Positions 25,881 through 34,577 of a DNA stretch of 34,930 nucleotides are shown piece after piece. Position numbers and translations under genes: made by a program. Source of the stretch: Spirochaetales bacterium. GTDB taxonomy: Bacteria; Spirochaetota; Spirochaetia; DSM-27196; SLST01. The DNA is taken from positions 1-34,930 of the forward strand of contig SKZO01000055.1 in NCBI GenBank assembly GCA_007127335.1, written 5' to 3'. A model generated the notes under the pieces. The model was not told where the DNA came from. It did no database searches and saw nothing but the letters and a program-made list of their open reading frames with translations. The stretch's first letter is position 1; each line of letters opens with the position of its first letter.

Positions 25881-27959
25881 TTACGGAGTCAACGGGAGCC
25901 GCATCCGGAAATCGCTCAGCGACAGACGCGTGCGGTCAGCGGGGATGAACGTCAGATACTCCTCTGCCGAGGGAGAGCTCGTGAGGTAGACGCCGTATGG
26001 TGAGAGCAGCACCCATTCGTCACCGATCATCACATACTCGGCTACCATCTCGCCGCTGTGACGGTCCCACGCGGTAACCGTTCCATCGAGATTCACGGCG
26101 ACAGCCAGGTTCGCGCCAATCGCCAACGCTCCATGCAGGCGCTGTGCGCGGTCAAAGAACTGTGAGCGGCCGTTCGAGTGTCGCACCACCTGCCGGTGTT
26201 CTATCGTCGACAGCAGTGAGCCACTGCGCTCGTCCCAGACAATATCTCCGCGTGTGCGCTCGGCCTCCACGTGATAGAGACGTGTGGCCCGCTCGAATCC
26301 ACGACCCTCCAGCCGAAGAAGCCTCGTCGAAGGCGAGGACTGACTGCCGTGCAGGCCGATCGCGTACAGTCGCTCGCTCGCAGCGTCCAGAGCGAGACGC
26401 ACGGTGAGAAACGCATCGGTGTCGGCCGCTACCGTCTCCCTCGTTCGCGGGTCAACCTGAACAACCGACGTGTCGAACGCCGTTGCCCGACTCTTCGCCA
26501 CGATGAGCCCCAACTGCCTGTCCCAGATCGCGTCCTGCGCGCCTATCGCGGTGTACCGAAACACGACCTCGCTCGTCTCCCGATCAACCTGAACAATTCT
26601 CCCGTCCCTGTGCACGATGAGTATGCCGTCCTCATTCGGTCGAACCGTCATAATCGGCACTTTCTGCGGGTCCTCGTACACCAACGGAAACTCGTCCGCC
26701 GACTCCTCGAGGGCGAAGAGTATGCCGGGGCGATTCGCGGCCCACAGCAACACGCCGTCGGCATCCGCGGCGATGCGCACGCTCTCGAGACCCCTCAGAT
26801 CGTATCTCCTATCAGTGAAGTACGACGCCTCTATACTCGTGCGGTTCTCATCGAAAAGATCACTCGTGAGCGAGAGCAGCCGATCGCCAAGGGAGACGTA
26901 CAACGCTCCGGACGAGAAGGCGAGATCAACAACCCGGGTAGCCGTTGCGGGGCCCATCAGTGTGCGACGACCATTCCGTCGTTCGTAGAAGGCGATCTCG
27001 CCGTCGGATGTACCAGCGAGAAATCCTCTGGCATCCGGACTCCCGACGGGCATGAGAGCTGTGGTCGTGGGTGCCAGATCCTGAGGGCGGTAGAAGTCGC
27101 GACGCAGGCGTCCGGCGCTGTAGGTAAACGCGAGGGCAGTACGTCGCCCGTTTTGTTCGGTGAGGACGAGAAACCGATCGCTTTCGATGTCATAGCTGAT
27201 CCCGTGGACCGGCGACACCGGATAGGTGGCGCGCACGTCGCCCGAGAGGTTGTCGACGATCACCAGCTCGGATCCATCGAACCCGGCGAGGAAACGCTGC
27301 GTCTGAGGATCCACGAGCGTCAGATGGGTCAGCCTGCTCCTCGTGGAGACAGTTTGCAGCTCCCGCCCGGTCTGCAACTCCCAGTAGATGAACTCTCCGC
27401 GCGATGCCACGTACGTCAGGATGTTCCGTTCGCTTCGAGCGATCTGGACGAACGAGACCGTGCCGAACGCCTCGTCGACGTACGGACGCCGAGTTCCGTC
27501 GGCGGAATCAAGAACGCGAAGGCTGTCGAAACCGGGCAGGGTGTAGACGATGAAGCTGCCCTGCGGTGAGTACGCAAGTGTGTTCACCCGGCTGCCAACG
27601 GGAACGACGAAGATCTGCTCGCCGGTCTCCCAGTTCACCCCGATGAGACGACCGCCGGCAATGCCGTCCTGCACGAACACGACGGCTTCCGGCCGTTCGG
27701 GATGGACTGCAACATGCGTCAGAGGCCGACGGTCCACCTGCCATGCGGCGTGGAGTCCGGAATGTTCGAGGTTCCAGATGAGCAGTCTTCCGTCGGCGCC
27801 GGCACTGAACCCAAGATCGAGGTCGTGACGCCCGGCAACGGCGTGCACCGCACCGGCGTGCCCTATGCTCAGCGTGACCCGCGACTGTGCGCCGGTACAG
27901 GCAACGGTGAGCACGAGCATGAAGAGCGCAAGGATCTGTTTCACCTCAATCCCCCTCAT
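25881..27959 (-). CDS. Exported beta-propeller (WD40-like) protein, possible lipoprotein
   Basis: 692 residues. Residues 1-~25 form a signal peptide ending LVLTVACTGAQS, where VAC-T could serve as a relaxed spirochaetal lipobox. Otherwise cleavage after CTGA is likely. The body is a long series of beta-rich repeats of about 40 residues, with DGRLLIWNLE near the start and DGTVTAWDRHSGEMV near the end, typical of WD40/quinoprotein-like propellers; two propellers would fit. The ATG overlaps the rseP stop (ATGA). An alternative GTG start six codons later has a better ribosome binding site (AGGGGG). Probably periplasmic or outer-membrane-anchored, binding proteins or ligands; no enzymatic motif seen. 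Confidence 0.75.
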   Translation of the reverse strand: MRGIEVKQILALFMLVLTVACTGAQSRVTLSIGHAGAVHAVAGRHDLDLGFSAGADGRLLIWNLEHSGLHAAWQVDRRPLTHVAVHPERPEAVVFVQDGIAGGRLIGVNWETGEQIFVVPVGSRVNTLAYSPQGSFIVYTLPGFDSLRVLDSADGTRRPYVDEAFGTVSFVQIARSERNILTYVASRGEFIYWELQTGRELQTVSTRSRLTHLTLVDPQTQRFLAGFDGSELVIVDNLSGDVRATYPVSPVHGISYDIESDRFLVLTEQNGRRTALAFTYSAGRLRRDFYRPQDLAPTTTALMPVGSPDARGFLAGTSDGEIAFYERRNGRRTLMGPATATRVVDLAFSSGALYVSLGDRLLSLTSDLFDENRTSIEASYFTDRRYDLRGLESVRIAADADGVLLWAANRPGILFALEESADEFPLVYEDPQKVPIMTVRPNEDGILIVHRDGRIVQVDRETSEVVFRYTAIGAQDAIWDRQLGLIVAKSRATAFDTSVVQVDPRTRETVAADTDAFLTVRLALDAASERLYAIGLHGSQSSPSTRLLRLEGRGFERATRLYHVEAERTRGDIVWDERSGSLLSTIEHRQVVRHSNGRSQFFDRAQRLHGALAIGANLAVAVNLDGTVTAWDRHSGEMVAEYVMIGDEWVLLSPYGVYLTSSPSAEEYLTFIPADRTRLSLSDFRMRLPLTP

Positions 27960-29308
27960 CGTCCCGCGAGGAACAATACGTCGCCAAAGAGCGCGAAAAA
28001 CAGCAGGGCGAAAACGAGCATCGTCCCAATGAGCTGATAACGGTACAGGGTACGGGGGCGAGGCGGCTTCCCACGCACCCATTCTACCCCGGCGATGATG
28101 ATCTGTCCTCCGTCGAGCACCGGAATCGGCAGGAGATTCATGAAGAAGAGCACGACCGAGAGCAGCGCAAGGAAGTTGAAGAGCGACCGAAGACCGGTCG
28201 CAACTCCAACCCGGAATCCGGCGGTAGCCACATCACCAATGAAATAGCTGATCCGAACCGGTCCGGCTACCGCGCTCGTCAGGTCCACGCCACGAAACAG
28301 CAGTCGCAGGCTGCGGATCGAGGTCATGAGTATCCGGTAGCTCTCCACCGTCCCGCGCCCGACTGCCTGGAAGACGGTGTAATCAGGAGTCGGAACGGTG
28401 ACGGTCCGGAATCGGAGACTCTCGTCGGGCTGCAGGTCCACCGCTACCTCAACAGGTACGGTTTCGCCTTCCCGCACGACCTCGAGGACGACGGGAGGCT
28501 CGGCCTGCGCCATGAGATCCCGAAACTCCCACACGTGCGCAATAGCGTGCCCGTTCACCGACACGAGCCGATCACCGGGGCGCAGGCCCGCTTCCAGAGC
28601 GGCACTGCCGGGCTCAACAGCATCGAGCACCGGATCGACCCAGGGATAGACTCCTATATACCCCGATCCGGTCTCCCGCACGAGTTCCGGCGTGACGGTG
28701 AGATCGAGTTGTCGTCCGTCGCGCATCACCGTGAAGCGCAGTTCAGTGAGCGCATTTTGAGCGACAGTCTGCTGGAGATCACTGTACGAGCGCACCTGCC
28801 GTCCGTTGATATGGGTCACATAGTCGCCGGTCTCCAACCCGGCTCGATCGGCCGGCGCCGGCGCGCCCTCCTGCATGGTGTGATCGGAGGCGAGCACGAT
28901 ACGATTCTCGTATGTCTCTATGCGAAAGCCCGCCCACCACACGATCGAGAGGATCAGGATCGCCAGCACAACGTTGGCAAGCGGCCCGGCGAGCAGCGTA
29001 ACGATGCGACGCCACGGTTTCGCGGAGAAGAAACTACCCGGCTCGTGAGGTATCTCGTCCTGGTCCTGCTCGAGCGCTTCGGCATAGCCGTGCTCGCCCT
29101 TCATCTTGCAGTACCCACCAACGGGAAACACCGAGATCCGGTACTCGGTACCCTTCCACGTGTAGCCCAGGAGCTTGCGGCCCCACCCGAGAGAAAAGGC
29201 CTGAACCTCTATGCCCACAGACTTCGCGGCTATGAGGTGACCGAGCTCGTGAAAAAACACGACGACACCAAGCCCGATCAGACCAATCGCGATGTTCAGA
29301 ATCATCAT
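27956..29308 (-). CDS. rseP: Site-2 membrane metalloprotease RseP
   Basis: Intramembrane zinc protease that cuts transmembrane segments, for example anti-sigma factors and leftover signal peptides. The 450-residue protein has the zinc site HELGH (20-24) in the first membrane helix, two central PDZ domains (about 150-320) and the second active-site motif LDGG (398-401) near the C-terminal membrane helices. Length is that of E. coli RseP. The ATG overlaps the cdsA stop (ATGA). The usual intervening dxr is missing. Confidence 0.95.
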   Translation of the reverse strand: MMILNIAIGLIGLGVVVFFHELGHLIAAKSVGIEVQAFSLGWGRKLLGYTWKGTEYRISVFPVGGYCKMKGEHGYAEALEQDQDEIPHEPGSFFSAKPWRRIVTLLAGPLANVVLAILILSIVWWAGFRIETYENRIVLASDHTMQEGAPAPADRAGLETGDYVTHINGRQVRSYSDLQQTVAQNALTELRFTVMRDGRQLDLTVTPELVRETGSGYIGVYPWVDPVLDAVEPGSAALEAGLRPGDRLVSVNGHAIAHVWEFRDLMAQAEPPVVLEVVREGETVPVEVAVDLQPDESLRFRTVTVPTPDYTVFQAVGRGTVESYRILMTSIRSLRLLFRGVDLTSAVAGPVRISYFIGDVATAGFRVGVATGLRSLFNFLALLSVVLFFMNLLPIPVLDGGQIIIAGVEWVRGKPPRPRTLYRYQLIGTMLVFALLFFALFGDVLFLAGR

Positions 29309-30189
29309 AGTACGCTCACCAAATAGTAGAACACGGGTGCGGCGTAGAGTATTGAATCGGTCGAATCAAGCATGCCACCACGTCCCGGTATCAGCGACCC
29401 GGAATCCTTTCGAGTCGCGCTGCGTTTCAACACACTCTCTACAAGATCCCCAAAAATGACCGCTGCGCCAACCGCCACACCGACGAGGATGAGCCGACCT
29501 ATGCTCGCCGGCAGCATCTGCGGCATCAGGAGACGCGCTGCGATCAGGGTCACCGGGCTCAGAATGAGTCCTCCGGCGAACCCGACGAGGGTCTTCCGGG
29601 GACTCACAGGGAGCACCACCTTCGGCTCCCATGAACGCCCGGACCTCGCGGCGCGACGTTCGCGCACACTGCGATAGAGCCTGCCGGACAGATACGCCGC
29701 CGTATCGTTAAAAAAGACCATGCAGAGGAAGGTAAGGATCAGCGGTCCCGCGTACCTGAGCTCGGTCATCCTCGAGACGTAGGAGAGGAAGAGACCCGGA
29801 TAGAGCACGATCATGATATTCGCCGCGGCATTCGCGAGCGCATGTCGGAACCCGTCGTCTTCCCGTCGGAACACCTCGGCGAGGAGGATCACCGCAGTCG
29901 CCGAGTAGATGGCGACCTGCACGGCCGACTGCGCAAAGACCTCAAAACCAACGAGTATCTGAACGATCGGAACGATCGAGCCGAGAACGGGCGTCGCCAC
30001 GTTCAGACCACGACCTCCGCCGTCATGCCGGCCGAACAGCGCCGCGAGTTCCCGCGCCCCGAGCCCGGAAGCGATCACCACGAGGATGTTGAGCGCGAGG
30101 TGGTTGAGATGGGGCAACAGAAGCACGAGCGCCACGAGTAGCGGAATCGCGGTGAAGAATGTGATCGTGCGAAGGACTATGTTGCGCAT
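29305..30189 (-). CDS. cdsA: Phosphatidate cytidylyltransferase
   Basis: Makes CDP-diacylglycerol from CTP and phosphatidic acid at the inner membrane, the branch point for phospholipids. The 294-residue protein has about eight membrane segments and the family signature near the C-terminus: LKRSATRKDSGSLIPGRGG followed by DSTDSIL (the usual wording is PGHGG...DRxDS, so His is Arg and the DR pair is altered). The ATG at 30189 lies inside the end of uppS (13-base overlap). The open frame continues upstream but only as a shadow of uppS. Confidence 0.93.
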   Translation of the reverse strand: MRNIVLRTITFFTAIPLLVALVLLLPHLNHLALNILVVIASGLGARELAALFGRHDGGGRGLNVATPVLGSIVPIVQILVGFEVFAQSAVQVAIYSATAVILLAEVFRREDDGFRHALANAAANIMIVLYPGLFLSYVSRMTELRYAGPLILTFLCMVFFNDTAAYLSGRLYRSVRERRAARSGRSWEPKVVLPVSPRKTLVGFAGGLILSPVTLIAARLLMPQMLPASIGRLILVGVAVGAAVIFGDLVESVLKRSATRKDSGSLIPGRGGMLDSTDSILYAAPVFYYLVSVL

Positions 30190-30908
30190 TGGGTCGCCCC
30201 GTACCGGCGCTCCCGTCGCTGGAACTCCAGAACCGCATCCCGCAGGTGGTGCGCGTCGAAATCGGGCCAGAGTACGTCGGTGAACAGCAGCTCGCTGTAG
30301 GCACACTCCCACAGCAGGAAGTTCGAGAGTCTGCGCTCTCCGCCGGTACGGACGAGGAGGTCGGGCTCGGGAAGCTCGGGCAGGTCAAGGTAGGAGCCAA
30401 GGATCTCGGCGCTGAGATCACCGCCGCTGCGCCCGTTGTGGAGCCATCGGTTGACGGAACGAACGATCTCGTCGCGCCCACCGTAGTTGATTGCCAGGTT
30501 CACCGTGATCCCGTCGTATCCGGCAGTATCACGCGTGACGACGCGTATCTCCTCCTGCAGGGCCTCCGGGAGCCTGCCGAGGTCGCCGCTGTGCAGCACC
30601 CGCACACGGTTCTCCCGGTAGAAATCGTACTCCTTTCGCAGGTGGGCGGTGATGAGCCCCATCAGGAAGCTCACCTCGTCCTCGGTCCGACGCCAGTTTT
30701 CCGTAGAGAAGGTGTAGAGAGACAGGTACTCAATGCCGATTTCCCGCGCGGCTCGGACCGTCCGCTTCGCCGCGGTCAGCCCCTCCTGATGGCCGCGACG
30801 TCGCGGCAGATTTCGCCGGGCCGCCCAACGCCCGTTCCCGTCCATGATGATACCCACATGTCGCGGAATCCGGCGTGGATCGATCGAAGCCGACACTGAA
30901 TCACCCAT
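30177..30908 (-). CDS. uppS: Undecaprenyl diphosphate synthase (cis-prenyltransferase)
   Basis: Condenses isopentenyl diphosphate units onto farnesyl diphosphate to make the C55 lipid carrier for cell-wall synthesis. The 243-residue protein has the catalytic HVGIIMDGNGRWA (17-29, Asp23), SLYTFSTENWRR and RTGGERRLSNFLLWECAYSE, all diagnostic. The ATG at 30908 shares one base with the frr stop (TGATG). A TTG codon just upstream is less likely. Overlaps cdsA by 13 bases. Confidence 0.96.
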   Translation of the reverse strand: MGDSVSASIDPRRIPRHVGIIMDGNGRWAARRNLPRRRGHQEGLTAAKRTVRAAREIGIEYLSLYTFSTENWRRTEDEVSFLMGLITAHLRKEYDFYRENRVRVLHSGDLGRLPEALQEEIRVVTRDTAGYDGITVNLAINYGGRDEIVRSVNRWLHNGRSGGDLSAEILGSYLDLPELPEPDLLVRTGGERRLSNFLLWECAYSELLFTDVLWPDFDAHHLRDAVLEFQRRERRYGATQCAT

Positions 30909-31462
30909 CAAATCTCAAGGATTTCCGTCTCTTTCGCCTCGAGCATTGCATTCACATCTTCCACATACCGATCGGTGAGCTTCTGCACTTCGTCCTCGGC
31001 TCGCTTCAGCTCGTCTTCGCTGAGCTCTCCGTCCTTTTCGGCCTTCTTGAGCTCGTCGTTCGCGTCGCGACGCACGTTCCGGATTGACACGCGGCTCTGC
31101 TCAGCCATGTTCTTGGCAAGCTTCACATACTCCTTGCGCCGCTCTTCGGTCAACGGAGGAATGCTGATCCGGATAACCTTGCCGTCGTTCGACGGGTTGA
31201 CCGAAAGCTCCGACTTCTGAATCGCTTTTTCTATATCGCCCATCACCGACTTGTCCCAGGGCTGGATGACGACGAGTCGCGCCTCCGGCACCGAGATCGT
31301 CGCCACCTGGTTCAGCGGAGTCGGATTCCCGTAGTACTCGATGCGGATCTTGTCGAAGAGGGCGGGGGAGGCCCGCCCGGTTCGCAGTGTGTTGAACTCG
31401 TCCTCGAGGGCCGCAAGACTTCTCTTCATCTTCTCTTCGGTCTGCTTGATGACACCGCTCAT
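30908..31462 (-). CDS. frr: Ribosome recycling factor
   Basis: Splits post-termination ribosomes with EF-G. The 184-residue protein has the RRF pattern LRTGRASPALFDKIRIEYYG, PLNQVATISVPEARLVVIQPWD and SIPPLTEERRKEYVK, and normal length. GTG and ATG starts are adjacent (31465, 31462). AGGAGG is four bases before the ATG, which also overlaps the tsf stop. Confidence 0.96.
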   Translation of the reverse strand: MSGVIKQTEEKMKRSLAALEDEFNTLRTGRASPALFDKIRIEYYGNPTPLNQVATISVPEARLVVIQPWDKSVMGDIEKAIQKSELSVNPSNDGKVIRISIPPLTEERRKEYVKLAKNMAEQSRVSIRNVRRDANDELKKAEKDGELSEDELKRAEDEVQKLTDRYVEDVNAMLEAKETEILEI

Positions 31463-32307
31463 CACGCCTCCTCTCCGACCATATAGTACACGAAACCGGT
31501 GACTTCCACCGTTCCGCCGACCTGCTTCCCAAGATCCTTCGCGACCTGCGCCACCGAACGCTTCTCGTCCTTGACGAACCCCTGTTCGGCGAGACAGATC
31601 TCGGCAAGGTGCTTCTTGAGCTTGCCCGCGGCGATCCCCGTCGTCACGTTCTCCGGCTTCCCGAGCGCCTTCGCCTGGGCGACGAATATCTCTTCCTGAT
31701 CGCGAACGTAGACCGCATCGGCGGTCTCGGTCGAAAGGTAACTCGGCCGGAACGCCGCGACATGCAGGGCGACATCGAAGGCGAAGGCCTTCACATCCGG
31801 ATTGGCAACCAGCGACGGATCGCTCGTTCGTACCTTCGCGAGCACGCCAATGCGACCGCTCTCGCCGTGGATGTAGTCGCAGATCAACTCATGCTCGTCG
31901 CGCTCCATCACCTCGCCACGCCGGATCGCCATGTTTTCCTTGATCGTCGTGATCGCATCCTGCACCATCGCGGCGTACGACGGGTCGATTGCCGGTTTGC
32001 CGGTCTCGACCATGTCCTGAACGATAGACGCACCAAGCCTGGCGAAGTCGTCGTTTCTCGCCACGAAGTCCGTCTCGCAGGAGACCTCGACGATCGCCGC
32101 GCGCGCGTCTCCGACGTGCGTGAAGACGCGCCCCTCGTTCGTGGCTCGTCCCCCGCGCTTTGCCGCGGCTGCCAACCCGAGCTCTTTGAGGATCTTTTCG
32201 GCCTTGGCGAAGTCGCCCCCTGCCTCCGAAAGCGCTTTCTTGCAGTCCATCATGCCCGCGCCGGTCTTCTCGCGCAGCTTCTTCACATCCGATGCCTTGA
32301 TCTCCAC
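31462..32307 (-). CDS. tsf: Elongation factor Ts
   Basis: Guanine-nucleotide exchange factor for EF-Tu. The 281-residue protein has the N-terminal UBA-like domain (KASDVKKLREKTGAGMMDCK, 4-23), then VEVSCETDFVARND and the dimerisation domain HVAAFRPSYLS. Start is a GTG at 32307 with AAGGAG six bases upstream. The open frame extends into rpsB without coding sense. Ten bases separate it from rpsB, the usual rpsB-tsf pair. Confidence 0.96.
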   Translation of the reverse strand: MEIKASDVKKLREKTGAGMMDCKKALSEAGGDFAKAEKILKELGLAAAAKRGGRATNEGRVFTHVGDARAAIVEVSCETDFVARNDDFARLGASIVQDMVETGKPAIDPSYAAMVQDAITTIKENMAIRRGEVMERDEHELICDYIHGESGRIGVLAKVRTSDPSLVANPDVKAFAFDVALHVAAFRPSYLSTETADAVYVRDQEEIFVAQAKALGKPENVTTGIAAGKLKKHLAEICLAEQGFVKDEKRSVAQVAKDLGKQVGGTVEVTGFVYYMVGEEA

Positions 32308-32317
32308 CTGCTTCTCC

Positions 32318-33334
32318 TTAATCTTCCTGCAGCTCGTCTTCGTCGATGCCGGCCTGGTCGACGATGACATCCTCGACGTCGAGCTCGGGCTCCTGCTTCG
32401 TTCCCTCGTCCTCTTCAGGCTGATACTCGGAGTAATCCTCAGCGGTGAAGCCTTCCTCGGCCTCAGGCTCCTCTGCAACTGCTTCGGCAAGCGGAACCGT
32501 CACGACCTCTTCCTCGGTGCCGGAGGTTGCGGTGTCCGCAGGCGCCGCCTGGCGGTCCGGAGCATCCTCATCCGCCGACTCGTCGGCCGTCACCGACCCT
32601 TCAGCCGACTCCTCATCCTCGTCGGAGAGGCTCTCGATCACCTCGAGCCCGATCTCGTTGTCGGCCTCGACGACGGCGTTTGCGATGATCTGGGTGAACA
32701 GCGTGATCGCTCGTATCGCGTCGTCGTTACCCGGGATCGGATAGTCGATCCCGTCCGGATTGCAGTTGGTATCCACGACGGCCACGATAGGTATTCCCAT
32801 CCGCTGGGCCTCCGCGACGGCGATCGCCTCCTTGCGCGTATCAACCACGAAAACGATGCCCGGGAGCTCCTTCATCTCCTTGATGCCGCCAAGGTTCTTC
32901 TCGAGTCGTGCGCGCTCCTTGTTGAGCCGTGCCACTTCCTTCTTGGTCAGGCTCTCGAAGGTACCGTCGATCTCCATCTTGTCGATCTTTTTCAGCCGCA
33001 GGAGCGACTTCTTGATGGTCGTGAAATTGGTGAGCATGCCGCCAAGCCATCGGTTGTTCACGTAGAACATTCCGCACCGCTCGGCTTCGCTCTGGATGGC
33101 CTGCTGGGCCTGTTTCTTGGTGCCGACCAACAGCACCGACTTGTTGCGTATCACCGTCTGGCGAACCGCGTCGTAGGCTTCCTTGATGCAGGCGATCGTC
33201 TTCTGCAGGTCGATGATGTGGATCCCGTTCCGCTCGGCGAAGATGAACCGCTTCATCCTCGGATCCCATCGCTTGGTCTGATGACCAAAGTGCACACCTG
33301 ACTCCAGCAGGTTCTTCATAGTGACAACTGCCAC
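32318..33334 (-). CDS. rpsB: Ribosomal protein uS2 with long acidic C-terminal tail
   Basis: Small-subunit protein bridging the 30S head and body. The core (1-236) is canonical ([54 protein letters not shown]). Residues 237-338 form an additional tail extremely rich in Asp and Glu with only two basic residues. E. coli S2 ends at 241. Start is a GTG with GGAGG four bases upstream. Followed by tsf and preceded by a leader with two hairpins. Confidence 0.95.
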   Translation of the reverse strand: MAVVTMKNLLESGVHFGHQTKRWDPRMKRFIFAERNGIHIIDLQKTIACIKEAYDAVRQTVIRNKSVLLVGTKKQAQQAIQSEAERCGMFYVNNRWLGGMLTNFTTIKKSLLRLKKIDKMEIDGTFESLTKKEVARLNKERARLEKNLGGIKEMKELPGIVFVVDTRKEAIAVAEAQRMGIPIVAVVDTNCNPDGIDYPIPGNDDAIRAITLFTQIIANAVVEADNEIGLEVIESLSDEDEESAEGSVTADESADEDAPDRQAAPADTATSGTEEEVVTVPLAEAVAEEPEAEEGFTAEDYSEYQPEEDEGTKQEPELDVEDVIVDQAGIDEDELQED

Positions 33335-33347
33335 GTGTCCTCCTCAT

Positions 33348-33398
33348 GCGCCGTTCGGCGCCCCATCGCTTTTTCTCGTCAGGCAGTTACTGCCGACG
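33348..33398 (-). promoter_or_regulatory. Two-hairpin leader of rpsB
   Basis: Between maf and rpsB the transcript can form a stem of CGTC+GGCAG with CTGCC+GACG (33377-33398, one bulged base) and a perfect GCGCCG/CGGCGC stem (33348-33361) directly before the ribosome binding site. No terminator U-tract follows either. A site for feedback by S2, as known for rpsB leaders elsewhere, is possible but unproven. Confidence 0.35.
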
Positions 33399-33436
33399 GA
33401 GTTTTCGTCCCCAAGGCTGACGTCGTGAGGATCGAT

Positions 33437-34015
33437 TTATTGCGTAAGGATAGAGTAAACGAGGTGCAGAGGCAAGCCTACCACATTGCTGTAGCTGCCG
33501 CAGAGCCCGGTTATGTGCCGCGCGGCGACTCCCTGGATCCGGTATGCACCGGCGACGCCAACCCACTCTTCGCTGTCGAGGCACGCGGCAATTTCGCTCT
33601 CCGTAAGCGTCTCGAACGTCACGCGACTCTCCGCATGCCCCTCCATGAGCTCGCCGGCGGCCCGCAGGACCGCAACACCGGTGACGACCCGGTGCTCGCT
33701 CCCGGACAGCAGCCGCAGCATCCGTTCGGCGTCGGAACGGTCCGCCGGCTTCTCAAGGATGAGTCCACCGGCCTCCACCACGGTGTCTGCCGCGAGGACA
33801 GGCACCCCGGGCCGCACGCCAACGGCATGCGCCTTCGCTCGCGCAAGCGCCAACGTGAGATGAACCGGATCCGCGCTGCGAATGGCCGACTCATCGATGT
33901 GGGCCGGTATCACGTGGGGGTCGACCCCAATCTGGCGCAGGAGCTCGATGCGCCGGGGGGAAGCCGACGCGAGCACGATCTCGGACGGAAGCGCTCGCCG
34001 GCGGTGGATCGGCAT
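33437..34015 (-). CDS. maf: Maf-family nucleotide pyrophosphatase
   Basis: House-cleaning enzyme that hydrolyses dTTP/UTP or modified nucleotides to monophosphates. The 192-residue protein has the Maf pattern: IVLASASPRRIELLRQIG (13-30), AADTVV (76-81) with the catalytic Asp78, the KPADRSDAERMLRLLSG segment and the C-terminal GAYRIQG and GSYSNVVGLPL. Start ATG 34015 overlaps the stop of the upstream gene (ATGA) and has GGAGG five bases before it. Confidence 0.92.
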   Translation of the reverse strand: MPIHRRRALPSEIVLASASPRRIELLRQIGVDPHVIPAHIDESAIRSADPVHLTLALARAKAHAVGVRPGVPVLAADTVVEAGGLILEKPADRSDAERMLRLLSGSEHRVVTGVAVLRAAGELMEGHAESRVTFETLTESEIAACLDSEEWVGVAGAYRIQGVAARHITGLCGSYSNVVGLPLHLVYSILTQ

Positions 34016-34251
34016 CACAGCCTCCGGAACAACAGGAACGCCGGGCCGATTGCGATGAGGCTGCCCGGGTTGAACATCGCCCACAGCGAGATCACCCTCA
34101 GGTCGAACCCGACGGGGCCGACTCCGAGCGAGACCGACAGCCCGGCGTACTCGAGGACACGTTCGACGAGCTCCCACGCAAGGGTGCCCACAAGCAGGCA
34201 CAGAAGGAGTATGCGCAGGAAGGTCGGCAGGTTCCTTGCAGTCAGTTTCAT
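34015..34251 (-). CDS. DUF4321-like small membrane protein upstream of maf
   Basis: 78 residues with two hydrophobic segments (about 12-30 and 52-73) separated by a short loop, VSLGVGPVGFDLRVISL. Size, topology and the DLxVISLxxxFNxGSLI ending resemble DUF4321, which in other bacteria is also found next to maf. The function is unknown. No ribosome binding site precedes the ATG, and the -10 box lies nine bases upstream, so the message is almost leaderless. Confidence 0.65.
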   Translation of the reverse strand: MKLTARNLPTFLRILLLCLLVGTLAWELVERVLEYAGLSVSLGVGPVGFDLRVISLWAMFNPGSLIAIGPAFLLFRRL

Positions 34252-34260
34252 CCGCCGGGG

Positions 34261-34289
34261 ATTGTACCGGAGCAGCCCGGCGAGCTCAA
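34261..34289 (-). promoter_or_regulatory. Promoter of the DUF4321-maf (rpsB) run
   Basis: Minus strand TTGAGC (34289-34284) and TACAAT (34266-34261), 17 bases apart. It is back to back with the tRNA promoter, the two -35 boxes being four bases apart. Confidence 0.65.
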
Positions 34290-34293
34290 CCTC

Positions 34294-34322
34294 TTGACAG
34301 CCGGCGCCGCTGCGCGTAGATT
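34294..34322 (+). promoter_or_regulatory. Promoter of tRNA-Arg
   Basis: TTGACA (34294-34299) and TAGATT (34317-34322) with a 17-base spacer, eight bases before the mature tRNA 5' end. Confidence 0.75.
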
Positions 34323-34330
34323 GACGCGTC

Positions 34331-34404
<74 letters not shown>

Positions 34405-34407
34405 ACT

Positions 34408-34421
34408 CCCCGCAAGCGGGG
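34408..34421 (+). terminator. Hairpin after tRNA-Arg, probable terminator
   Basis: CCCCGC-AA-GCGGGG followed by TTT. The 3' arm can alternatively pair with a second partner, ACCCCGC (34431-34437), making a longer stem with a TCCGGA palindrome inside. Short T-run, so moderate strength. Confidence 0.5.
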
Positions 34422-34531
34422 TTTCCGGAGACCCCGCGCCACCGTGCGCGGACGCCCTGCACCCGGAGCGAAGCGTCGGCTCTGCCCCGAACGTCTCCCC
34501 GACTTTTCCAGCCCAAAGCATCCCGTGCCCC

Positions 34532-34559
34532 TTGAGAAACCCGCCTGATGCGGTATGTT
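34532..34559 (+). promoter_or_regulatory. Promoter of the right-edge lipoprotein gene
   Basis: TTGAGA (34532-34537) and TATGTT (34554-34559) with a 16-base spacer. The stretch from the tRNA terminator to here (34438-34531) holds no gene that I can support. Confidence 0.5.
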
Positions 34560-34577
34560 TAGCATGAGGGGGACAAT

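Noticed and set aside
26271-27569. A 432-codon open frame antisense to the beta-propeller gene
   Set aside because: Arg-rich composition without domains. The opposite strand has a signal peptide and propeller repeats.
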